46,440 nucleotides of DNA from the NCBI GenBank assembly GCA_947074105.1, contig CAMTON010000022.1, positions 1 to 46,440 of the forward strand. Direction: 5' to 3'. Made by a program: the position numbers and the translations under genes. This document shows, piece after piece, positions 16,675 to 26,110 of the stretch (positions within the stretch are counted from its first letter, which is position 1; every line of letters starts with the position of its first letter). The notes beneath the pieces are model-generated. The model was not told the DNA's origin. It worked only from the letters and a program-made list of their open reading frames with translations, and made no database searches. The stretch comes from an uncultured Bacteroidales bacterium (lineage in GTDB: Bacteria; Bacteroidota; Bacteroidia; Bacteroidales; JAUNSR01).

Positions 16675-18102
16675 ATGTCGGTAAAAAAGCAGGTAGGTAA
16701 AAGTGTATTCTGGAGTGCTGTCGAGCGGTTTTCCGTTCAGGGAGCAGGCTTCGTACTGGGGATAGTGATCGCAAGAATGCTTTCTCCGGAAGATTATGCC
16801 CTTATCGCGATGCTTAATATATTTATGGCACTTGCACAGTCGGTGACGGATTGCGGATTCGGTAATGCTCTTATTCAGAAAAAAGACAGAACCGATGCAG
16901 ATTATACTACTGTCTTTTATTTTAATATAGTAGTTTCGTTTATACTTTACGGAGCATTATATCTTTCTTCGCCGATTATTGCTTCTTTTTATAATCAGAC
17001 GGACCTTGAACTGATAACCAAAGTTGTGGGACTTTCTCTGATTATTAATTCTTTCGGAATAGTACAACAGGCAAAACTGACTGTAGAACTTGATTTTAAG
17101 CGACAGGCAAAGGCATCGCTTACAGCAGTGGTGATAAGCGGCGTTGCGGGACTTGTTATGGCTTATTCCGGCTTTGGAGTATGGGCTCTTGTTGCTCAGA
17201 CTCTTCTTAATAACTTTATAAAAGTTCTGCTTTTCTGGATATATGCGAAATGGAAACCTCAGTTTGTTTTCTCTTACGGATCCTTTAAGGAACTTTTTTC
17301 ATTTGGATCCAAACTTATGGCCTCGGGACTTCTGCATACTGTTTATGTAAATCTTTATACTCTTATTATAGGTAAGAAATTTATGCCGGCTGATCTTGGT
17401 TTTTATAACAGAGCATTTCTTTTTGCTCAGTTCCCTTCCAATAATATTACGAATATCCTTATCCGTGCAATATATCCTATTCAGTGTTCACTGCAGGATG
17501 ACAGAAAAATGCTTGAAAGTTCTTTTATAAAATATCTCAGAATGTCATGTTTTATAATATTCCCTTTGATGCTTGGTCTTTGCGCTCTTGCCGAACCGCT
17601 TGTAAGAGTCGTTCTTACCGAAAAGTGGCTGGGTGTCGTTCCGCTTCTCAGAATATTATGCATATCATTTATGTGGGATCCTGTGATGAGACTCAATAAC
17701 AGTATGCTTCAGGTAAGAAAAAGGTCGGATTATATTCTGTATGCGGAGGTGATAAAAAAGATATGTGCTTTTATAATTCTGTTTTCTACGATAAGTTTCG
17801 GCATCGAAGTGATGTGCATAGGTCTTATTTTATATTCCTTAATTGATGCAGGAATTATAATATTCTATTCCCGTAAAGTGATTTCCTGCGGATATAAGGA
17901 TCAGATCATAAGTATTTTGCCTGTATTGATGATTTCTGTTCTTACAGGAAGCGGAATGTATATTTCTACATTTTTCTTTTCCGCTTCTTTAATCAAATTA
18001 ATAGGCGGAAGTGTTATAGGAATAATGATTTTTATGACTCTTTCCTTAGTTTTCAGAATACAGGAATTAAGAATAATAAAAGAGTTAAGAGCTGCGGCAT
18101 AA
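16675..18102 (+). CDS. Wzx/WzxC-type polysaccharide flippase
   Basis: This 475-residue MOP-superfamily membrane protein has about 12-14 hydrophobic helices. It would flip undecaprenyl-linked repeat units from the cytosolic to the periplasmic face. Typical WzxC-like features are the N-terminal amphipathic start (KKQVGKSVFWSAVERF), IARMLSPEDYALIAM and DCGFGNALIQKKD, followed by a mid-protein GFYNRAFLFAQFP segment. Length matches WzxC/AmsL/SpsL members. It is adjacent to initiating and elongating transferases, as expected for Wzx/Wzy-dependent export. The substrate is inferred only from context. Confidence 0.9.
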   Translation: MSVKKQVGKSVFWSAVERFSVQGAGFVLGIVIARMLSPEDYALIAMLNIFMALAQSVTDCGFGNALIQKKDRTDADYTTVFYFNIVVSFILYGALYLSSPIIASFYNQTDLELITKVVGLSLIINSFGIVQQAKLTVELDFKRQAKASLTAVVISGVAGLVMAYSGFGVWALVAQTLLNNFIKVLLFWIYAKWKPQFVFSYGSFKELFSFGSKLMASGLLHTVYVNLYTLIIGKKFMPADLGFYNRAFLFAQFPSNNITNILIRAIYPIQCSLQDDRKMLESSFIKYLRMSCFIIFPLMLGLCALAEPLVRVVLTEKWLGVVPLLRILCISFMWDPVMRLNNSMLQVRKRSDYILYAEVIKKICAFIILFSTISFGIEVMCIGLILYSLIDAGIIIFYSRKVISCGYKDQIISILPVLMISVLTGSGMYISTFFFSASLIKLIGGSVIGIMIFMTLSLVFRIQELRIIKELRAAA

Positions 18103-18196
18103 CCGGAATAAAAAAGGATGATATCATTCCTGATAATTAATATGACGGACTTTAAAAGAGAAAGTTTTAATATGTAGGATTTAATAAATAAAAGAT

Positions 18197-18880
18197 ATGG
18201 ATAAGAAAAAGATAGTGATCCTTACCGGCGCGGGAATAAGCGCTGAAAGCGGACTTGCGACATTCAGATCAGACAACGGATTATGGGCAAACCATAAGGT
18301 TGAAGATGTAGCCACTATTGAAGGATGGCATAAGAATCAGAAACTTGTTCTTGATTTCTATAATCAGAGAAGAAGAGAGCTTAAGACAACCTATCCTAAC
18401 GATGCGCATAAACTGCTCGTTGATCTTGAAAAGAAATATGATGTTACCGTTATAACTCAGAATGTTGATGATCTGCATGAAAGAGCCGGCTCGACAAAGA
18501 TCATTCATCTTCACGGAGAACTTACTAAAGCTTCGGATGAATATAAGCATCAGGTGAATGATATCGGATATGAAGATATCAATATCGGAGATAAGATAAA
18601 TGATACTCAGTCAAGACCATGGATAGTATGGTTTGGAGAAGCAGTTCCGGAAATGGAAAATGCCATTACAGAAGTTGAAAAAGCAGATATATTTATCGTT
18701 ATCGGCACTTCTCTTAATGTTTATCCTGCTGCTTCGCTTTTGCATTATGTGAAAAATGAAGCAGAAGTCATACTTATTGATATCAATCAGGTAAGAGTAA
18801 ATCGTCCTTATAAATTCATAAATAAAAAGGCAAGTGAAGGAGTAAAGGAACTGGTGGATGAGTTGATGAACATATATTAA
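18197..18880 (+). CDS. Zinc-free Sir2-family NAD-dependent protein deacylase
   Basis: This 227-residue cytosolic protein would remove acyl groups from lysines using NAD+. GAGISAESG at 11-19 and FR (23-24) form the NAD site, TQNVDDLHERAG includes N89 and D91, and H106 in HLHGEL is the catalytic base. Y55-x-x-R58 is the class III signature linked to succinyl/malonyl-lysine binding. The protein contains no cysteine at all, so the usual four-Cys zinc site is missing. Related zinc-free forms occur in Bacteroidetes as I recall them. It is 95 bp downstream of the flippase gene and 246 bp from the TolC-like gene, inside the EPS locus; a role in EPS control is only speculative. Confidence 0.88.
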   Translation: MDKKKIVILTGAGISAESGLATFRSDNGLWANHKVEDVATIEGWHKNQKLVLDFYNQRRRELKTTYPNDAHKLLVDLEKKYDVTVITQNVDDLHERAGSTKIIHLHGELTKASDEYKHQVNDIGYEDINIGDKINDTQSRPWIVWFGEAVPEMENAITEVEKADIFIVIGTSLNVYPAASLLHYVKNEAEVILIDINQVRVNRPYKFINKKASEGVKELVDELMNIY

Positions 18881-18981
18881 TTTGCTTAAATGTTTTATTT
18901 ATCTGAATTGACAGTTATGAAAACTATTCATAAAAAATATTAGTTAAACTTTATCTCTAATAATAGATAATATTTAGTTGG

Positions 18982-18989
18982 TATTTTTG
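18982..18989 (+). promoter_or_regulatory. Candidate -7 box upstream of TolC-like gene
   Basis: TATTTTTG fits TAnnTTTG but no -33 TTTG is apparent, and the start codon is 138 bp away. The leader also contains a hairpin, CCCTG (19086-19090) with CAGGG (19101-19105), just upstream of the chosen start. Confidence 0.3.
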
Positions 18990-19126
18990 ATGCCTAATTG
19001 ACTTTTTGATTAATAATCACCATAATGTTTATTTTTTGTGCTTGATTAATAGCATGAATTTTTGAAAAGAATTAAAGAATGAAGACCCTGCTTTTGTTGT
19101 CAGGGGCCTTTAAAATAACTATTTAT

Positions 19127-19981
19127 ATGTATAGAAGTGTGCTGAGGAATATCTCATTATGTTTTTTCCTTTTTATTTTTTCTTCTTTGTTTTCGCAGAC
19201 CGGCGAAAGAAAACCTATCGGTTTTACAAAAGACGATATTGATCTTAACGATTATGATTCTTCAAAGATCAACGGTGAATATGAATTGAATACGGGATTT
19301 AAATCTCCCGATTCGGCAGGTAATACCTTGTCAATGGATCTTGAAAAACTTAAACTTCCCCCTTTGAATGTTTTTCTTGAATCGGTTTATGATCATCCGT
19401 CGACTCAGGTTTATGAGACAATGCGTGAAGAACAACGTGCTCAGAGTAAAATGACAAAAGAAGAATGGCTTAATTATCTGAGACTGACAGGACAGTATCA
19501 GTACGGACAATGGTCATCGCTTTCTTCCAATTCTGCATCAGATATTCCGCTTTATTACGTAGGCAACGGAAAACGTCAGCATATGTATAACGTCGGGGTC
19601 ATGGTTTCAATTCCCCTTGGAGATCTTTTCGGTAACAAGCAAAAGAATAAGGTGGAATCGGCAAGATTGCGTCAGATAGAATATCAATATGATATATCTG
19701 TAGAAGAACGTAAGCTTAGAGTTCTTGAAGCATATAATGAGGTTCTTTTGCAACTTGCAGTATTGAAAGCTAAAGCTGATGCAGCAGCTTTATATAATGC
19801 ACAGATGAAAATTTCAGAACAGGATTTCATAAACGGTAAAATATCAATCATTGAGTTATCTCTTGAAAGAAGCCGCAGAACCGACGCAATTGTAAAGTAT
19901 CAGGAAGGAAAAGCATCATTACAGAATGCTATCACACTTCTGGAAATGCTTACTAACGTAAGGATTCTGACCCGTGAATAA
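19127..19981 (+). CDS. Short TolC-like outer-membrane channel protein
   Basis: This 284-residue exported protein carries one outer-membrane-efflux (OEP) half rather than the usual two (family about 420-480 residues). I chose the ATG at 19127 because it puts a basic n-region and a hydrophobic core directly before FSQTGERK, a good signal peptide; an in-frame ATG at 19079 would place 16 residues ahead of it. The first ~80 mature residues are low in structure. About 95-170 includes a beta-like stretch (VGVMVSIPLGDLFG), and 170-280 is the long helical pair typical of TolC (EERKLRVLEAYNEVLLQLAVL). It directly precedes the Wzc/GumC-like gene, so export of the polymer is the likely job. Confidence 0.72.
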   Translation: MYRSVLRNISLCFFLFIFSSLFSQTGERKPIGFTKDDIDLNDYDSSKINGEYELNTGFKSPDSAGNTLSMDLEKLKLPPLNVFLESVYDHPSTQVYETMREEQRAQSKMTKEEWLNYLRLTGQYQYGQWSSLSSNSASDIPLYYVGNGKRQHMYNVGVMVSIPLGDLFGNKQKNKVESARLRQIEYQYDISVEERKLRVLEAYNEVLLQLAVLKAKADAAALYNAQMKISEQDFINGKISIIELSLERSRRTDAIVKYQEGKASLQNAITLLEMLTNVRILTRE

Positions 19982-20018
19982 CAAAAATATTAACACACTT
20001 GAATTAAATTAATTAGAC

Positions 20019-22190
20019 GTGAATAAGGATATAACTTTATACATCACCCGTTTCCTTTACCGCATAAGATACCGTATTCTTTTCGGAAGTCTTATCGCGA
20101 CATTATGCGTGGCATATTTCTCAAAATATATGTCACAGAAATACACCGTACAGACTTCAATATATACAGGCATAGGTTCGGCAACGGGATTGTCGGACGA
20201 AAGACCGGGATATGTTGAAATCAATAATATGTTTGATAATATTATCAATCTTACAAAAGCGAAAGGTGCACTTGAAAAAGTATCGGTAAGACTTCTGGCT
20301 CTAAATCTTGTAAGCGGAGATGAAAAGAAGGACAATCTTTATATAACGGCAGATAATTACCGCGAACTTCAAAGTATAATACCTGAAGATGTGCGTAATC
20401 TTATAGATATTACATCCGCAGATAAAACAGCCGATAATCTTCTTAAATATAAAGAAGATATGCCCGGCAATTTCCTTTATACTTTATTTTATGATAAGAC
20501 AAGCCATTACGGTTATGAGTCGCTGAAAAAAGTAATTGTAAGAAGAATAGGAAACAGTGATATTATTGATATTTCATATACGTCTGATGATCCGGGAATA
20601 GCACTTAATACTGTAAAGCTTATCACAGAGGAGCTTTCTAATTCATATGAAGGATTTAAATATAAATCTTCAAATGAAGTTGTTGCTTATTATGAAGAAC
20701 AGCTTTTAACGGTGAAAAGCCGCCTTTCTGTTCTTGAAGATGACCTGACTCGGTTTAATATCGAAAACGGAATTATCAATTATATCGAGCAGACAAAAGC
20801 TATAGCCATTTCATATACCGATTATGAAAACCGTCTCAGCGAAGTAAAACGTGATTATGAAAGTTCGACACGTCTTCTGAAGGAACTTGAATATCAGATG
20901 GGAGTAAGAAGCAACCTTCTTAAATCTAACGCAGAGTTTATAGCTATGCTTGACACTCTGTCTTCAAGTAATGCAAGAATAGCGGAAATAGAGATGTTCA
21001 GCACGGAAGAAGCTATTGAAAACAATCTTGAACTTAAGAAATTTAAAGAAGATCTTGCAGGCGCGGAAAAGAAAATATCCGGTATTTCTGATGAAATGAA
21101 CAGATATAAGATTTCAAAAGAAGGTGTTGCTATTGAAGAGATGGTGAACAAATGGCTACTTGAACTTATAAAAAATGAAAAGGCAAAAGCAGAGCTTAAA
21201 GTGCTAAAGGAAAGAAAAGAACAGTTTGTTGAACAGTATAAATCATATTCTCCCGTAGGCGCAGAAATAAATAAAAGAGAGCGAGAAATCAGAGTTCTGG
21301 AAAAATCTTACCTTGAAATTCTTCATGGTCTTAATGTTGCAAAACTTAAACAGAAAAATTTACAGCTTTCGAGCGCTACACTTGATGTAGTTTCTCCTGC
21401 TTCTTTCCCTCTTAAGAGTGATAAAAGCAGACGCATGATACTGCTTCTTGCAGCATTTTTTGGAAGTATCCTTTTTATAATTCTTATTTATCTTCTTATA
21501 GAACTTCTGGACAGAACTCTGAGAGATACACACCGCACAAAACGATTGACTTCGGTTTCTGTAATGGGAGTCTTTACAGGTATTGGCGGTATGAAATATA
21601 ATGAATTTCCGGAAGAATTTCACAGAGCGTGCGCTTCGAATATGAGCAACAGAATAATAGACATGATGAGAAAAGATTCACCGTTTATTATGAATGTATT
21701 CAGTGTTGATGAGGGAGAGGGGAAAAGTTTTATTTCAGAATCTCTTATAAATATATTCACTGAGAAAAATATTAAAACAGAATATTTCAAAGCGAATGAA
21801 GATTTCAATTCTGATCTTAATTATACAACTGCAAAACATATAGTTTCGGTTATCGGACGTCCTCTTAAAGATGATACAAACATTGCAGTTATAGAACATC
21901 CGGCTCTTAATCGTTCCACAATACCTTCCGGTCTTGTCATCAGCGCAGATCTGAATATTGTGATAATGAATGCGGAAAGAGTATGGACAGAAAGCGATCA
22001 GATTTATCTTGATCTTCTGATTTCAAAATCAGATAAAAGCAGACTTTTTATCTGTCTTAATAATACGACGGGAGAGGTTGCCGAAAGTCATATCGGACAG
22101 ATACGTTCATTAAAACATCTGAGCAAAATGGCATATGACTTTCTTAATCTCGGCATAACGTCATCAAAAAACTCCATAGAGAAAAAATAA
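20019..22190 (+). CDS. Wzc/GumC-like chain-length and export protein with degenerate kinase domain
   Basis: This 723-residue inner-membrane protein belongs to the polysaccharide co-polymerase group. TM1 is at about 18-36, then a long periplasmic coiled-coil region, a PVGAEINKRE-type segment and TM2 at about 471-493. The cytosolic ~200 residues resemble a BY-kinase. Walker A is recognisable as DEGEGKS near 566-572. The Walker A' aspartates expected after the next strand are replaced (EYFKANEDFN), the Walker B position reads VIEHP in place of a D-x-P type motif, and there is no C-terminal Tyr cluster. Kinase activity is therefore doubtful. The start is GTG at 20019, 37 bp after the TolC-like gene; the Wzy gene follows 7 bp later. 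Confidence 0.85.
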   Translation: MNKDITLYITRFLYRIRYRILFGSLIATLCVAYFSKYMSQKYTVQTSIYTGIGSATGLSDERPGYVEINNMFDNIINLTKAKGALEKVSVRLLALNLVSGDEKKDNLYITADNYRELQSIIPEDVRNLIDITSADKTADNLLKYKEDMPGNFLYTLFYDKTSHYGYESLKKVIVRRIGNSDIIDISYTSDDPGIALNTVKLITEELSNSYEGFKYKSSNEVVAYYEEQLLTVKSRLSVLEDDLTRFNIENGIINYIEQTKAIAISYTDYENRLSEVKRDYESSTRLLKELEYQMGVRSNLLKSNAEFIAMLDTLSSSNARIAEIEMFSTEEAIENNLELKKFKEDLAGAEKKISGISDEMNRYKISKEGVAIEEMVNKWLLELIKNEKAKAELKVLKERKEQFVEQYKSYSPVGAEINKREREIRVLEKSYLEILHGLNVAKLKQKNLQLSSATLDVVSPASFPLKSDKSRRMILLLAAFFGSILFIILIYLLIELLDRTLRDTHRTKRLTSVSVMGVFTGIGGMKYNEFPEEFHRACASNMSNRIIDMMRKDSPFIMNVFSVDEGEGKSFISESLINIFTEKNIKTEYFKANEDFNSDLNYTTAKHIVSVIGRPLKDDTNIAVIEHPALNRSTIPSGLVISADLNIVIMNAERVWTESDQIYLDLLISKSDKSRLFICLNNTTGEVAESHIGQIRSLKHLSKMAYDFLNLGITSSKNSIEKK

Positions 22191-22197
22191 ACAGAGA

Positions 22198-23670
22198 ATG
22201 GAATTCTTAAGATATCAAATTAATAAAATGATCAACCCGGTAAATATTGTTTTATCGGGTGGTCTTTTATTGATAATTCTCTCTCTACTTCTTGGAAAAC
22301 CTATTGTTTTCATAACGGCCATAGGAATACCAATGGCATTGATATGTCTTATCGTATCATTCAGAAAACCTGTATTTCTGTTTTATCTTACCTTCATTCT
22401 CAACTATTACATAATCGGGATTACAAGATACACACCTCTGACTGGCGTAAGTTATCTGATGGATATATTGATTATAACCATTCTTTTCATCCTTATTATC
22501 AGATCCGGAATATATAACGATATCGACTGGTCGGGGCTGAAAACAAATATCCTGTTTACAGGAATGTCAGTATGGATGCTTTACTGTTTTTTTGAACTGC
22601 TTAATCCTACTGCACACTTTGGTGCATGGATAACCAACAGAGGTCTTGCCATTAACGGATTTCTTATAACTGTTGTCACTACTGTTCTTCTTGTAAAACG
22701 CAGTCATCTTAAAAATATACTATACATATATTCGTTTCTTACTCTCACTGCAATAATAAAAGTATTTATACAGAGATTTATCGGATGGGATGAATATGAA
22801 ACAATATGGCTTAACAGCGGAGGCGGAATAACTCATTTAATACACTCCGGAATACGTTACTTCTCATTTTTCTCGGATGCAGGAAACTTCGGCTCCAATA
22901 TGGGATGCGCGGGAGTGATTCTCGGAATATCAGGGTTTTATTCAAAAAACAGATACAGTAAGCTATTATTTATTTCTGTTTCTCTTCTTTCATTCTATGC
23001 AATGATGCTTTCCGGAACGCGAGGTGCGATTTTCGTTCCGATCGGAGGGATGGCTTTATTTATAATTCTGAGCCGCAATATAAAACTGATGGCAATAAGT
23101 ACACTTGCTTTTGCCATGCTTTTCGGATTTTTCGCTTTCACTACTATCGGGGAAAGCAATCCTCAGATCAGACGAATGAGAACGGCATTTTCCCCAAATG
23201 AAGATGCTTCATATAAAGTGCGAAAGGAAAACAGAAAAGTTCTTGCGGAATACCTTCAGTATCGTCCTTTCGGAGAAGGAATAGGGCTTGCCGGAGTAGA
23301 GAATCAGAAATTCTCAAAACGTCTTACAACAATTATTCCTCATGATTCAACTTATGTGAAGATATGGGTTGAGACAGGAATAACAGGTCTGATAGTTTAT
23401 TTCGGAATTCTGCTGAGTGCCATAATATACTGCTCATATCTTATTCTTTTTAAGATAAAAGATAATGAAATAAGAGGATATCTTGCCGCCATATTATGCG
23501 GAATTGCAGGACTTCTTCTGAGTGCATACGGAAATGCTTTCTGGGGTCAATATCCGACAAGCATAATCGCTTTTACCGGTTTTGCTCTGATATTCAACGG
23601 TAAGAAGATTGATGCGGATAAATCGGAAACTTCCGGTAAAGAAGATAAGAAATATGAACTTCCCTTCTGA
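22198..23670 (+). CDS. O-antigen ligase/polymerase family protein (Wzy/WaaL type)
   Basis: This 490-residue membrane protein has about 11-12 helices and a large periplasmic loop. The PF04932 region is marked by MLSGTRGAIFVPIGG and by the loop segment PHDSTYVKIWVETGITGL with its conserved His. In a locus containing Wzx and a co-polymerase, the most likely role is Wzy, linking repeat units in the periplasm. Transfer to lipid A core cannot be excluded because Wzy and WaaL look alike in sequence. It starts 7 bp after the Wzc-like gene and its last ~20 residues are charged and cytosolic. Confidence 0.86.
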   Translation: MEFLRYQINKMINPVNIVLSGGLLLIILSLLLGKPIVFITAIGIPMALICLIVSFRKPVFLFYLTFILNYYIIGITRYTPLTGVSYLMDILIITILFILIIRSGIYNDIDWSGLKTNILFTGMSVWMLYCFFELLNPTAHFGAWITNRGLAINGFLITVVTTVLLVKRSHLKNILYIYSFLTLTAIIKVFIQRFIGWDEYETIWLNSGGGITHLIHSGIRYFSFFSDAGNFGSNMGCAGVILGISGFYSKNRYSKLLFISVSLLSFYAMMLSGTRGAIFVPIGGMALFIILSRNIKLMAISTLAFAMLFGFFAFTTIGESNPQIRRMRTAFSPNEDASYKVRKENRKVLAEYLQYRPFGEGIGLAGVENQKFSKRLTTIIPHDSTYVKIWVETGITGLIVYFGILLSAIIYCSYLILFKIKDNEIRGYLAAILCGIAGLLLSAYGNAFWGQYPTSIIAFTGFALIFNGKKIDADKSETSGKEDKKYELPF

Positions 23671-23707
23671 AAAAAGAAGATTTTATAAAAAGAAGATATA
23701 AAGGATA

Positions 23708-24826
23708 ATGAAAATAGCAATCGAAGCTCAGCGTATATTCAGAAAAAATAAACACGGGATGGACTTTGTAGCTCTTGAATCTATTAAAGAACTGCAAAGG
23801 ATTGACAAGGAAAACGAGTATTATATACTTGTTGCACCGGGTGATGATATATGTCTTGAGGAAACAGCTAATTTTCATATTGTGAAATTCGGGCCGCCCT
23901 TTTATCCTGTATGGGAGCAGATATCTCTTCCGCGAATGCTGAGAAAGATAAAACCTGACATTCTTCACTGTACGAGCAATACAGCACCTTTGTTTTGTGA
24001 AATTCCTCTTGTTCTTACTCTTCATGATATAATATTTCTGGAACCGAGAAGCGGAAAAAGCAAATCTCTGTATCAGAATATGGGATGGTATTACCGAAAA
24101 CTTTTTGTGCCGCGTATCATTAAGAAGTGCCGTAAGATAATCACTGTTTCAGCCTTTGAATCTGAAAGGATTAAGAGATTCCTTAATCTGTCTGAAGAAA
24201 AAATCACATATATCTATAACGGTTATAATTCGCATTTTAAGAAATTGAAAAGTCCGGACCGAAAAATAATATCAAAATATATCAGGACAGAAGAATATAT
24301 ATTCTTTCTGGGAAATACAGATCCGAAAAAGAATCTCGAAAGGACACTTCATGCGTATGCCATTTATCATAAAGAATCGGAAAGTAAACTTCCTCTTCTG
24401 ATTGCCGATCTTGACGAAAATATACTTGATTCTGTTTTGCGGAAAAATTCCCTGGCAGAATTAAGAAACGATATAACATGTGTAAGATATATAGAAAACA
24501 AAGATCTGACTCATATTTATAACGGAGCATCGATATTCCTTTATACATCTCTTCGGGAAAGTTTCGGTATTCCGATGCTAGAATCGATGGCTTGCGGTAC
24601 ACCTGTTATTGCCGGTAATACATCTTCAATGCCTGAGATACTCGGAGTAAAAGGAATATTTGCCGATCCATACAATCCGGACGAGATAGCCTCTAAAATG
24701 CTTCTGCTTGAAAAAAATAAAAAAATATATTCCGATCAGATCGAATATGGTCTTGAGAGATGTGAAGAGTTTTCATGGGAGGAGACTGCGAAGGGGTTGA
24801 GGGAGATATATGTTTCATTCAAATAA
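23708..24826 (+). CDS. Glycosyltransferase family 4
   Basis: This 372-residue cytosolic or peripheral GT-B enzyme would add one sugar to the lipid-linked repeat unit. The N-terminal half has the acceptor-side Rossmann fold (PDILHCTSNTAPL, LTLHDIIFLE, IITVSAFESERIK). The C-terminal half carries the donor site GNTDPKKNLERTL and the E-x7-E motif ESFGIPMLE (E284, E292), the hallmark of retaining GT4 enzymes such as mannosyltransferases. Length is typical. It lies 37 bp after the Wzy gene. Sugar specificity cannot be read from sequence. Confidence 0.9.
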   Translation: MKIAIEAQRIFRKNKHGMDFVALESIKELQRIDKENEYYILVAPGDDICLEETANFHIVKFGPPFYPVWEQISLPRMLRKIKPDILHCTSNTAPLFCEIPLVLTLHDIIFLEPRSGKSKSLYQNMGWYYRKLFVPRIIKKCRKIITVSAFESERIKRFLNLSEEKITYIYNGYNSHFKKLKSPDRKIISKYIRTEEYIFFLGNTDPKKNLERTLHAYAIYHKESESKLPLLIADLDENILDSVLRKNSLAELRNDITCVRYIENKDLTHIYNGASIFLYTSLRESFGIPMLESMACGTPVIAGNTSSMPEILGVKGIFADPYNPDEIASKMLLLEKNKKIYSDQIEYGLERCEEFSWEETAKGLREIYVSFK

Positions 24827-24902
24827 AAACAGAAATAATATCTGATAAAATTAAAGGATTTATAAAAAGAAATGACATAACACCGTGTCGCGAATTATCA
24901 AT

Positions 24903-26108
24903 ATGAATATTGCAGTTAAAAACCGCAACTTTATTTTTACAGGGCTACAGCCATGGCATATACGCATAGGTTCCAATGCAAAGAATATAGCAACGGAAAT
25001 ATCGCGTCATAACCGTGTGCTTTATATAAATACACCGCTTGATTATAAGACTTATCTTAAAAAAGATACAGAGCCCGAAAATGTTTACCGACGAGACGTG
25101 ATAGACAGAAAAAAGCCTTTTCTTAATAAGATAAATGAGAATCTTTATATTCTTGATATACCGTTTGCAATATTTCCTGTAAACACCTTTCCCGACGGAG
25201 CGATATTTGATTTCTTCAACAGAGTTAATAACCGACGCATCTACTCATTTGTAAATAAGATAAAGCATCAACTTGGTTTTGACAATCATATCCTTTTTAT
25301 AGACAATGATATTTACAGAAGCCGTTATGCATCAGAATTTTTAGAATCCTGTTTTACTATTTATTACCGACGTGATAATCTGAGAAGCAGATACTGGGCT
25401 AAACATGCTCCCCGACTGGAAAAGCATATATGCGTCAAATCAGATATTGTACTTACTAATTCAGCCGAGCTTTCCGAATTTCCGGCAGAATTCTGTCCTT
25501 CTACATTTTGTGTAGGACAGGGCGTCGACCTTACCGATTATTCTGAAGAAAAGAAATACGGAATTCCTGAAGATATGAAACAACTTATCTCAAAACCGAT
25601 AATAGGATATTCGGGATTTCTGACTTCGAAACGTCTTGATACGGATTTAATACAAAATCTGGCAAATCACTTTAAAGAATTTAATTTCGTCTTTGTAGGA
25701 CCGGAAGATGAAGTTTTCAGCAATCATAAAATAAGAAATACAGAAAATATCTTTTTTCTCGGAACAAAAGATTCTTCTGAAATACCTGCCTATATAAGTT
25801 ATTTCGATATCTGTATGAATCCTCAGGTTGTAAATGAGATAACGCAGGGAAATTATCCGCGAAAAGTCGATGAATATCTTTCTCTCGGCAAACCTGTTGT
25901 TGCTACAAAGACATCAGCAATGAAACTTTTTGAAGATTATTGTTATAACTGTACCGATTATGATGAATATAAGAAAGCAATAAAAGATATTCATGAACAT
26001 AATCTTTATAATTACCGGAAGAAGGAAAAAATAGAATTTGCACGTTCACACTCCTGGGAAAAATGTGTGGAACTAATTTATAAACATATCTCTGAAAATC
26101 TGAAATAA
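24903..26108 (+). CDS. Glycosyltransferase, GT-B fold (TuaH/GT4-like)
   Basis: This protein of about 401 residues has a GT-B-like layout. The N-terminal half has FTGLQPWHIRIGSNAKNIATEI and DNDIYRSRYASE; the C-terminal half has IGYSGFL, FVFVGPEDE, YPRKVDEYLSLGKPVVAT and a late F-x-x-SHSWE. The latter two are usual near the donor site. The classical E-x7-E is not intact; the region reads NYPRKVDEYLSLG, as in TuaH-like enzymes. I prefer the ATG at 24903 over the in-frame GTG at 24885, but either is possible. It overlaps nothing and the acyltransferase gene starts 2 bp after its stop. Confidence 0.78.
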   Translation: MNIAVKNRNFIFTGLQPWHIRIGSNAKNIATEISRHNRVLYINTPLDYKTYLKKDTEPENVYRRDVIDRKKPFLNKINENLYILDIPFAIFPVNTFPDGAIFDFFNRVNNRRIYSFVNKIKHQLGFDNHILFIDNDIYRSRYASEFLESCFTIYYRRDNLRSRYWAKHAPRLEKHICVKSDIVLTNSAELSEFPAEFCPSTFCVGQGVDLTDYSEEKKYGIPEDMKQLISKPIIGYSGFLTSKRLDTDLIQNLANHFKEFNFVFVGPEDEVFSNHKIRNTENIFFLGTKDSSEIPAYISYFDICMNPQVVNEITQGNYPRKVDEYLSLGKPVVATKTSAMKLFEDYCYNCTDYDEYKKAIKDIHEHNLYNYRKKEKIEFARSHSWEKCVELIYKHISENLK

Positions 26109-26110
26109 GA

